Assembly: GCA_011042595.1 (NCBI GenBank) | Contig: DQWO01000019.1 | Span: 1 to 5,382 of the forward strand | DNA from: Pseudomonadota bacterium | GTDB lineage: Bacteria > Desulfobacterota > Anaeroferrophillalia > Anaeroferrophillales > Anaeroferrophillaceae | Direction: 5' to 3' | DNA length: 5,382 bases | Part shown: positions 1-4,950 of the stretch, piece after piece | How the letters are laid out: the number at the start of each line of letters is the position of its first letter | Position numbering within the stretch: the first letter of the stretch is position 1 | The notes under the pieces: generated by a model | Told to the model about the DNA's origin: nothing | The model's input: the letters and a program-made list of their open reading frames with translations, nothing else | Database searches by the model: none | Position numbers and translations under genes: made by a program

Positions 1-160
1 CCAGAGCAAAACTACTGTTGATCAGCAATATTTTTTCCATGCGGTTGCAACCCCTACTTATGATGCAAAAGGAGCCGTTCAAGGATTCTCCCAGGCGGTT
101 GGTCTGATTCTGGATGATGTGGTTAATTGGCTGGATAAAGTAACAAAATTGAGCGATTAG
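1..160 (+). CDS. C-terminal fragment, possible ABC-transport auxiliary lipoprotein (PqiC-like)
   Basis: The reading frame is open from base 2 to a TAG stop at 158-160, giving the last 52 residues of a protein that begins left of the window. The tail holds a YFFHA segment (residues 10-14 of the fragment), then AVQGFSQAVGLIL and DDVVNWLDKV, which would form an amphipathic C-terminal helix. In PqiC/YmbA-type auxiliary lipoproteins (ABC_trans_aux family), which sit at the outer membrane and serve MCE/Mla-like lipid transporters, the C-terminus has a similar pattern: a beta strand, then a helix of alternating small and hydrophobic residues. The match is one of pattern, not of a diagnostic motif, and the lipobox end is outside the window. 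The family call is therefore tentative, while the coding call is firmer because the frame is clean to the edge. The gene converges on the yhbY gene, with 116 bp between the two stops and no clear terminator hairpin. Confidence 0.45.
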   Translation, partial: QSKTTVDQQYFFHAVATPTYDAKGAVQGFSQAVGLILDDVVNWLDKVTKLSD

Positions 161-170
161 CTGTTAGCTG
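157..170. repeat. Tandem 7-bp repeat (TTAGCTG x2)
   Basis: Two perfect head-to-tail copies of TTAGCTG occupy 157-163 and 164-170. The first copy contains the TAG stop of the upstream plus-strand gene. The AGCT cores are self-complementary, so only a very weak 4-bp hairpin is possible. Nothing else is recognisable in the remaining intergenic bases up to 276. Confidence 0.4.
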
Positions 171-276
171 AATGATTACAGGATGTTTAATATTGCAAAT
201 TTTTACCCGTTGGATGTTATCTCTAATTAACGTAAAGCCCTGGTCTTTCAAAAAACAGGTAATTCCATTAAGATAA

Positions 277-579
277 TCACCGTTCAGGCAGGATAATAGT
301 TCGCTTCTCACTGTCTTGCTGTTGGCGATAAAAAATGGCAATATTACCGATGATGCCAACCAGCTCAGCCCCGGTCTCCCGGGCAATACGACCAGCAAGC
401 TCTTCTTTCTGTGATTTTTCCTTAAAATCAAGAAATTTCAGTTTGATCAATTCATGCAGTTCCAGCGCTTCATTCACTGAAGCTACAAGCCCTGCGGCCA
501 ACCCTTTTTGTCCCAGGTGAACCATCGGCTTCAGGTTGTGGGCCAATCCGCGTAAATATTTCCGTTGGAATCCTTGCAA
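277..579 (-). CDS. yhbY: YhbY family RNA-binding (CRM domain) protein
   Basis: This 100-residue protein is a stand-alone CRM (chloroplast RNA splicing and ribosome maturation) domain, the usual size of bacterial YhbY, which binds pre-50S ribosomal particles in the cytoplasm and assists large-subunit assembly. Visible family features are the opening QRKYLRGLAHNLKP (residues 5-18), the LGQKG stretch at 22-26 whose GQKG forms the GxxG RNA-contact loop, ALELHELIKLK at 38-48, and the closing IARETGAELVGIIG...FYR at 65-85, with a short charged tail. I place the start at the TTG of 579-577. GGAG lies 8 nt upstream there, and the protein then begins where family members begin. A longer reading from TTG at 603-601 adds eight residues but would turn the ribosome site into coding sequence, and an in-frame stop lies just beyond it. 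The gene is last in a three-gene minus-strand cluster, 39 nt after the rhomboid stop, and probably co-transcribed. Confidence 0.93.
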   Translation of the reverse strand: MQGFQRKYLRGLAHNLKPMVHLGQKGLAAGLVASVNEALELHELIKLKFLDFKEKSQKEELAGRIARETGAELVGIIGNIAIFYRQQQDSEKRTIILPER

Positions 580-585
580 TGTATT

Positions 586-591
586 TTCTCC
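586..591 (-). promoter_or_regulatory. Ribosome binding site deciding the yhbY TTG start
   Basis: On the minus strand GGAGAA reads from 591 to 586. The GGAG core (591-588) ends 8 nt before TTG at 579-577, ideal spacing. No comparable site precedes the upstream TTG pair at 603-598, so this site favours the shorter protein. Confidence 0.7.
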
Positions 592-618
592 GTTTATCAA
601 CAATGTATGATGAAGTTA

Positions 619-1461
619 TCACATGAAACTGATCATCAATGACTGTACTACCGCCCAGCCAAGTACCAGGATGGTCATAATAACGGCAATCATTGCCAGC
701 AGTTGATGCATCGTGGTCGACACCCGTTTATCCCGATAGCCAAGTACCATTCCCCCAGCAATTCCGGCAACTATACCACCCCCATGACCCCAGTTATTAA
801 TCCCCGGAATCATCAGCCCGAAAACCGCCAACCCGACAATCCACCCCATTGCCTGCCGGTAAATCGCCTCACCATAAGTACCACCTCTGTTTTTCCCATA
901 ATAAAGGATAGCACCAATCAATCCGCAGATGCTGGCTGAAGCACCGATCGTCAGCGGTACCCCAACCAGGTAGGAAACCAGGAAACCGACAATTCCGCTG
1001 ATAGTATAAATAATCAGGAACCGGTTCAGACCGTATTCACTGACGACAAACGGACCCAGCTGCTTGAGCGCCATCATATTGAAAAAGATATGAAGGATAC
1101 CGCCATGAAGAAAGGAAGCGGCAATCAGGGTCCACCACCGGTGAAACTGGTCAATGGGAATGCGACCGGTAGCCCCAACCAGGAGCAGGCTGCGATTGGA
1201 TGGCGATAAAAAAGCCAGTGGATTGGCGCTAAATCTCATCCCTCCAGGATTCAGCAGCAAGGTATACACAAACATCGCTACGTTAAGGTAGATTATTAAG
1301 CGGATAATCTCTTCAGGATGTGAAAGCAGCCGCCCCAGGTAATCCCGTTTCAAGCGGGAACCCGGCCTGGAAAGTCCGCAATAAGGACAACGGGGCTCAT
1401 CCGCACTGATCAACCGGCGACAATTGGGGCAAAGCAAGGACTGGCGTTTATTATTATTCAC
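619..1461 (-). CDS. Rhomboid family intramembrane serine protease with N-terminal zinc ribbon
   Basis: The 280-residue protein is predicted to cut transmembrane segments of membrane proteins within the bilayer. Residues 11-28 form a CPNC-x10-CPYC zinc ribbon on the cytoplasmic side. The membrane domain follows, with hydrophobic segments near 52-70, 111-135, 147-167, 169-188, 204-219, 225-242 and 254-275. Rhomboid hallmarks are complete: RWWTL at 108-112, the H119-x4-H124-x3-N128 motif, the catalytic serine S175 in GASAS (GxSx), and the partner histidine H226 in NNWGHGGG. The protein is therefore likely active; substrates cannot be read from sequence. The start is GTG at 1461-1459, one base after the TAG stop of the AI-2E permease gene, so translation is probably coupled. 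A purine-rich GGGAAGGG lies 12 nt upstream, inside the end of the permease gene. The zinc ribbon may bind nucleic acid or another protein, but that is inference from the fold class only. Confidence 0.93.
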   Translation of the reverse strand: MNNNKRQSLLCPNCRRLISADEPRCPYCGLSRPGSRLKRDYLGRLLSHPEEIIRLIIYLNVAMFVYTLLLNPGGMRFSANPLAFLSPSNRSLLLVGATGRIPIDQFHRWWTLIAASFLHGGILHIFFNMMALKQLGPFVVSEYGLNRFLIIYTISGIVGFLVSYLVGVPLTIGASASICGLIGAILYYGKNRGGTYGEAIYRQAMGWIVGLAVFGLMIPGINNWGHGGGIVAGIAGGMVLGYRDKRVSTTMHQLLAMIAVIMTILVLGWAVVQSLMISFM

Positions 1462-1462
1462 C

Positions 1463-2530
1463 CTAGTTAAAAGCCCTTCCCATAGTAGAAAGATAGATTT
1501 CCGCCAAAGTCAGGAAAGCAATGGCTACCAGCGGACCCAGTAAAATCCCAAGAATACCATAGGTTGCAATACCACCAAAAATAGAAATAAAAACCAGCAA
1601 CACATGCATTTTGACCCGGTCTCCAACCATTTTAGGTTTAAGAATATATTCCACAATACCGGCAAGCAGAGAAAAATAGATAAAAAACATAATCCCCCTG
1701 GCCACCTGACCGGAAATCAACAGGTAAATGGTAATGGGAACAAAGACAATTGAAATACCAATAAAAGGGATGAAAGCGAAAATAGCCATCACCGTTCCCC
1801 AGAGTACCGGTGAACGAAACTCGAACATGGTCAAACCAACACCACCCAGGATCCCCTGCAGAATAGCGGCAATACCATTGCCGATAATAATGGCAATGGA
1901 CATATCGTTAAACTTTGCCAGCAACAGGGTTTCCTGAGCTCTGGGCATGGGCAGCAAAGTAAGGATATATTCCTTTAATTTTGTCCCGTCTATCAACAAA
2001 TAATAGATGATAACAATCATCATCACAAAGTGGAGAGAAAAATGTGCCACTTTCCCAGCCAACATCCTGGTCTGATCATACATAATCAAACCCATGGTCT
2101 TACCCATAACAACCACGTATTCCTCAAAATTAGCAAAATCGTAATTTATATCAAAGCGTTGCAGAAGGTGCTGAACCTTATCAACCCAGACAGCATGCTG
2201 TTCCATCAGCCGATTTACCGCTTCAACAGTGAGGGATTGGCGAAGATACAGGTAGAAATCCGCCATTTCCACCGACAGGGTGGAAATAAGGAAGACCAGG
2301 GGCACAAAAATACCGAGAAAAATAAGCACACAAAACAACAGTGAAGAGCCATGGACCCGGCCATGGCTGAACTTAACCAACCACTGGTAAGCCGGATGGA
2401 GCACTCCAACCAGCATGAGCGACATAATTATCGTATAAATAAAAGGATAAACAGTCCATAAAAGCAGCAGCAAACTGATCAGGAAAATAATCACAAAAAT
2501 ATAAGGCTTATAACGTCGTTTTTCTGACAT
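1463..2530 (-). CDS. AI-2E family transporter (PerM/TqsA-like membrane protein)
   Basis: This 355-residue inner-membrane protein belongs to the AI-2E exporter superfamily, whose members export small molecules such as autoinducer-2 or exchange ions; the substrate here is unknown. Hydrophobic segments lie near 10-28, 29-46, 62-84, 160-181, 212-234, 242-271, 277-297 and 307-347, with the family's long soluble stretch (about 88-155) between the third and fourth. Signature features are FIPFIG at 253-258 followed by P265, and the C-terminal block from KPKMVGDRVKMH (298-309) through FGG (318-320) to LGP (331-333). The length is normal and nothing looks broken. The start is ATG at 2530-2528; an in-frame TAG at 2542-2540 rules out a longer protein. 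AAGAGG sits about 13 nt upstream, a rather long spacing. It is the first gene of the permease-rhomboid-yhbY cluster and is divergent from the cold-shock gene. Confidence 0.92.
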   Translation of the reverse strand: MSEKRRYKPYIFVIIFLISLLLLLWTVYPFIYTIIMSLMLVGVLHPAYQWLVKFSHGRVHGSSLLFCVLIFLGIFVPLVFLISTLSVEMADFYLYLRQSLTVEAVNRLMEQHAVWVDKVQHLLQRFDINYDFANFEEYVVVMGKTMGLIMYDQTRMLAGKVAHFSLHFVMMIVIIYYLLIDGTKLKEYILTLLPMPRAQETLLLAKFNDMSIAIIIGNGIAAILQGILGGVGLTMFEFRSPVLWGTVMAIFAFIPFIGISIVFVPITIYLLISGQVARGIMFFIYFSLLAGIVEYILKPKMVGDRVKMHVLLVFISIFGGIATYGILGILLGPLVAIAFLTLAEIYLSTMGRAFN

Positions 2531-2676
2531 CTTGAAAATCTATCCTCTTACAGATAAGGCTGTCTTGGTTCCATCCATCTACACTTTCCCAAGGGCCTAT
2601 CACATTTGCCCCCCCAATGCAACCAAAGCAATTTTTCTCTTGTAATTAGATTAATAATATATTAGACGAAATTCAT

Positions 2677-2701
2677 GGGGGGAGGTTTTATTTATTCCCC
2701 C
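2677..2701 (+). promoter_or_regulatory. Possible leader or operator hairpin (G6/C5 stem)
   Basis: GGGGGG at 2677-2682 can pair with CCCCC at 2697-2701 across a 14-nt, T-rich loop. The C-run is also half of the 8-bp palindrome CCCGCGGG (2699-2706), and a C7 run at 2609-2615 is another possible partner for the G-run. These pairings exclude one another, which would suit a conformational switch, but no function is shown by sequence alone. Confidence 0.35.
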
Positions 2702-2796
2702 GCGGGTAATATGTACGTCTGTTGGTTTTGCTTTGTACTCTGGTGAGGTTGTTCTTCATCATGGCAACGTCTGATGTGGCGTACGCAATTTTTTTG

Positions 2797-2803
2797 AAGG
2801 AGG
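2797..2803 (+). promoter_or_regulatory. Strong ribosome binding site of the cold-shock gene
   Basis: AAGGAGG at 2797-2803 is a full anti-16S match, 9 nt before the ATG at 2813. It follows a T7 run and the GCGTACGC palindrome (2779-2786). It is the strongest ribosome site in the window, as expected for an abundant small protein. Confidence 0.85.
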
Positions 2804-2812
2804 TTCAATATT

Positions 2813-3013
2813 ATGGCCGAAGGAAAAGTAAAGTGGTTTAATCAGAAAAAGGGGTACGGTTTTATTGAAACAGATGATGGTGAGGATGTCTTTGTCCATT
2901 TCTCCGGCATAGAAGGTGACGGGTTTCGCACCCTGAACGAGGATGAACCGGTATCTTTTGATATCGAAGAAACAGAAAAAGGGAAAAATGCCATCCACGT
3001 CAAAAGAGTATAG
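2813..3013 (+). CDS. Cold-shock protein, CspA family single CSD
   Basis: The 66-residue protein is a complete cold-shock domain, a five-stranded OB fold that binds single-stranded RNA and DNA and acts as an RNA chaperone. The start has the family form GKVKWFN (residues 4-10). RNP1 is KGYGFI (13-18) and RNP2 is VFVHF (26-30), carrying the aromatic residues W8, F9, F17, F27, H29 and F30 that stack on bases. The C-terminus [20 protein letters not shown] covers the last two strands. The length is standard and no part is missing. The protein is quite acidic, with a DDGED stretch at 21-25 and a NEDE stretch at 42-45. It stands alone: divergent promoter region upstream, intrinsic terminator 24 nt after the stop. 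Whether it is cold-induced or constitutive cannot be told, since bacteria usually carry several csp paralogues, so I give no specific symbol. Confidence 0.96.
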   Translation: MAEGKVKWFNQKKGYGFIETDDGEDVFVHFSGIEGDGFRTLNEDEPVSFDIEETEKGKNAIHVKRV

Positions 3014-3037
3014 AAAGATCGGACTGAAAAAACAAGC

Positions 3038-3071
3038 AAAAACCCCGGCCATGAAAGGCTGGGGTTTTTTT
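3038..3071 (+). terminator. Rho-independent terminator of the cold-shock gene
   Basis: A 13-bp stem pairs 3038-3050 (AAAAACCCCGGCC) with 3057-3069 around the 6-nt loop ATGAAA. There is a single G-U wobble (3047/3060), and a T7 run (3065-3071) partly overlaps the stem. It begins 24 nt after the csp stop, ideal placement. Confidence 0.95.
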
Positions 3072-3118
3072 ATCAACCTAAATTTCTGCGTTGTTCTAAC
3101 AACAGCTGAAAAAAATTT

Positions 3119-3269
3119 CCAGGGATGTTCCGGCATGGCTCTCGCTCATTCTCGCCGGCCGTCCATGGCCGGCTTCCGAGGTGTCCGCCGCGAATCACCA
3201 TCACGGTGATTCGTTCGGCGGCCAATACCGCTGTGAGCCAAGCCCGAACATCCTGTAATGTATCCCTGG
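3119..3269. repeat. GC-rich palindromic element, possible three-way-junction fold
   Basis: Outer arms 3123-3141 and 3235-3253 are inverted repeats matching at 17 of 19 positions. They extend outward to CCAGGGA (3119-3125) and TCCCTGG (3263-3269) if a 12-nt insertion in the right arm is skipped. Inside are two hairpins. One is a perfect 7-bp stem (3154-3160 with 3167-3173, loop GTCCAT). The other is a 15-bp stem (3185-3199 with 3205-3213 and 3216-3221, loop ATCAC, TT bulge at 3214-3215). By hand count 77 of the 120 bases in 3121-3240 are G or C, richer than the flanks. It lies after the csp terminator and before the beta-CASP gene. Such architecture fits a dispersed palindromic repeat (REP/BIME- or MITE-like) or a structured RNA. 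The ORFs that cross it have no family character and look like by-products of the repeat. Confidence 0.7.
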
Positions 3270-3284
3270 CAATACAAGGCAGAA

Positions 3285-3299
3285 AGTTGAGTATCAACT
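3285..3299. promoter_or_regulatory. Small perfect inverted repeat upstream of the beta-CASP gene
   Basis: AGTTGA (3285-3290) and TCAACT (3294-3299) form a perfect 6-bp inverted repeat around GTA, ending 25 nt before the ATG of the beta-CASP gene. It could be an operator half-site pair or a small leader hairpin. No convincing -10/-35 pair was found around it. Confidence 0.3.
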
Positions 3300-3311
3300 A
3301 TTCCAACCTCC

Positions 3312-3316
3312 GGGAG
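3312..3316 (+). promoter_or_regulatory. Ribosome binding site of the beta-CASP gene
   Basis: GGGAG at 3312-3316 lies 8 nt before ATG at 3325. This supports that start over other in-frame codons and gives the family's usual N-terminus directly at the first beta strand. Confidence 0.7.
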
Positions 3317-3324
3317 ATGTACTG

Positions 3325-4950
3325 ATGAGAATAACTTGCAATGGCGCCGCCGGCACGGTTACCGGCTCAAATTATCTGGTTGAAGCCGAAGGGGTCAGGT
3401 TACTGATTGACTGCGGGATGTTCCAGGGAACCAGACAACTGGAAGAACGAAACCGGCTGGATTTCCCCTATAATCCCGAGACAATCACCCACCTTTTGTT
3501 AACTCACGCCCACATAGATCACAGTGGGTTGATCCCCAAGCTGGTCCATGACGGCTTCCAGGGCACGATTCTCTGCACTCCGGCAACCGCAGACCTCTGC
3601 GAAATAATGCTGGCAGACAGCGCCCATATTCAGGAAATGGAAGCCGGCTGGCAAAATCGCAAAAAAAAGCGCGCCGGCCGGTCACGTTTTATTGAACCAC
3701 TCTATACCCAGGAAGATGTCAGCGCCGCGATGAAATTTTTCCGCCAACTGGCATATGATCAGGAAATCATTCTTTCCCCTCTGGTCCGGACCCGCTATCG
3801 GGATGCGGGACACATCCTCGGTTCAGCCATCATTGAATTATGGATTAAGGAAAACGGAAAGGAAATCAAACTGGTTTTTTCCGGTGATCTGGGAAATTCC
3901 AACCAGCCAATCATCGCTGATCCGATCCCCATAAATGAAGCGGACGTACTCTTTATCGAATCAACCTATGGCGATCGTTTTCATCGCTCGATGGAGGATA
4001 CCAACAAGGAATTCCAGGAGATAATTATCGCCACTCATCAGGACGGCGGCAATCTCATCATCCCCGCCTTTGCCGTTGGCCGAACACAGGAGATTCTTTA
4101 CATTATCAATGAATTATACCAAAAAAAACAGATCCCCCTGATGGATGTTTATCTAGACAGCCCGTTGGCCATCTCCGCTACTGATATTTTCCTGAAACAT
4201 CCTGAGTGTTATGATGCAGAAACCATGGAAAAGCTGAGAAATGGCGACAACCCCCTGAAGTTTCCGGGGTTCAAATTCAGCCGCTCCACTGAAGAATCCA
4301 TGCGTTTGAATAAGATCACCAAAGGAGCGATAATCATTGCCGCCAGTGGCATGTGCAATGCCGGCCGGATCAAACATCATCTGCGTTACAATCTCTGGAG
4401 GCCGGAAGCACATGTGGTCCTGGTCGGCTACCAGGCCCAGGGAACCACCGGTCGCTTGATTGTTGACGGTGCTGACCGGGTCAAAATTTTTGGTGAATAC
4501 GTGGCGGTCAAGGCTCAGATCCATACCATCGGCGGCTTTTCCGCCCATGCCGACCAAAAAGGCCTGCTGAACTGGACCGAACATTTTAACCAACCACCCA
4601 TAAATACTGTTATCGTCCATGGAGAGCCCCAGGCCGCTGAGACATTCAACCACAAGCTCATCCAGAAAGGTTGGCATACCAGTGTCCCGAAAATTGGTGA
4701 TGTCATTGATGTCACCCCTGAACTTGGCATAGCCCTTTCAACGGAAAAAGCGGTGGAAAAACTGGAATTCGAAACTGAAATTGAACATTCATGGAACGAT
4801 CTGGAAGAAATAATGGAGCGACTGGATAAGATGGAAGACATTATTGATTTACATACCCGGGAGAGCCTGGCTCCCAAAGTACGGAAAATCAATCAAAGAC
4901 TTGACGAAGTAAAAAGCTATCTGGCCGGCAGGGAAGTAAAAAGATCCTAA
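3325..4950 (+). CDS. MBL-fold beta-CASP ribonuclease-like protein (CPSF73/Ysh1 type)
   Basis: The 541-residue protein is a cytoplasmic metallo-beta-lactamase with an inserted beta-CASP domain, the class of CPSF-73-like RNA endo/exonucleases. All metal motifs are present: D29 in LLIDCG (motif 1), HAHIDH at 61-66 (motif 2), H163 in AGHILGSA (motif 3) and D188 in FSGDLG (motif 4). The beta-CASP motifs are E212 in IESTYGDR (A), H408 in GFSAHAD (B) and H432 in IVHGE (C). SGMCNAGRIKHHL at 341-353 is also typical. It is therefore expected to be catalytically competent on RNA; the substrate is unknown. No KH domain is seen. Residues from about 475 to 535 form a charged, heptad-like tail beyond the core (EEIMERLDKMEDI, then KVRKINQRLDEVKSYL), which may mediate dimerisation. 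The gene appears monocistronic, follows the palindromic element, and its TAA overlaps the stop of the convergent phospholipase D gene. Confidence 0.94.
   Translation: MRITCNGAAGTVTGSNYLVEAEGVRLLIDCGMFQGTRQLEERNRLDFPYNPETITHLLLTHAHIDHSGLIPKLVHDGFQGTILCTPATADLCEIMLADSAHIQEMEAGWQNRKKKRAGRSRFIEPLYTQEDVSAAMKFFRQLAYDQEIILSPLVRTRYRDAGHILGSAIIELWIKENGKEIKLVFSGDLGNSNQPIIADPIPINEADVLFIESTYGDRFHRSMEDTNKEFQEIIIATHQDGGNLIIPAFAVGRTQEILYIINELYQKKQIPLMDVYLDSPLAISATDIFLKHPECYDAETMEKLRNGDNPLKFPGFKFSRSTEESMRLNKITKGAIIIAASGMCNAGRIKHHLRYNLWRPEAHVVLVGYQAQGTTGRLIVDGADRVKIFGEYVAVKAQIHTIGGFSAHADQKGLLNWTEHFNQPPINTVIVHGEPQAAETFNHKLIQKGWHTSVPKIGDVIDVTPELGIALSTEKAVEKLEFETEIEHSWNDLEEIMERLDKMEDIIDLHTRESLAPKVRKINQRLDEVKSYLAGREVKRS

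Larger units (their letters stand above)
2531..2812. promoter_or_regulatory. Divergent promoter region and cold-shock gene leader
   Basis: This 282-bp gap separates the minus-strand permease cluster from the plus-strand cold-shock gene and must hold both promoters. I see no ORF worth calling. An AT-rich block at 2640-2670 contains TTGTAA (2640-2645) and TATATT (2658-2663), but they are too close together to be one promoter. A second possible -10, TAATAT at 2707-2712, lacks a good -35. No start site can be fixed by eye. If transcription begins in either region, the cold-shock mRNA has a leader of roughly 90-150 nt, a length typical of regulated csp leaders. The leader holds a G-run/C-run hairpin (2677-2701), two ACGTCTG copies (2715-2721 and 2767-2773) and a CATCA/TGATG inverted repeat (2757-2761, 2772-2776). 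No clear minus-strand promoter was found. Confidence 0.5.

Noticed and set aside
161..276. Search for a terminator between the convergent upstream gene and yhbY
   Set aside because: Only weak 4-bp pairings (such as CCTG with CAGG) were found and none has a proper T-run, so no terminator is called.
123..431. 102-codon minus-strand ORF overlapping yhbY and the upstream gene end
   Set aside because: It overlaps two better-supported genes in another frame, shows no family motif and has no good ribosome site.
2711..2721. Possible E. coli-type cold box near the csp gene (TGTACGTCTG)
   Set aside because: The resemblance is to the reverse complement of the E. coli cold box, not to its sense sequence, so it cannot act in the same way in the mRNA.
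2624..2735. Inverted repeat CAAAGCAA (2624-2631) / TTGCTTTG (2728-2735)
   Set aside because: Only 8 bp with a 96-nt spacer in an AT-rich gap, so it is easily expected by chance.
2759..3136. 125-codon minus-strand ORF antisense to the cold-shock gene
   Set aside because: It runs through the csp gene, its terminator and part of the repeat. The cold-shock protein on the plus strand is unambiguous.
3073..3297. 74-codon minus-strand ORF across the palindromic element
   Set aside because: Its sequence is simply the translation of the inverted repeats. There is no recognisable domain, and overlapping ORFs of similar size exist on the other strand.
4153..4892. Two long minus-strand ORFs (174 and 125 codons) inside the beta-CASP gene
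   Set aside because: They are antisense shadows of a strongly conserved protein whose catalytic motifs span the same bases.
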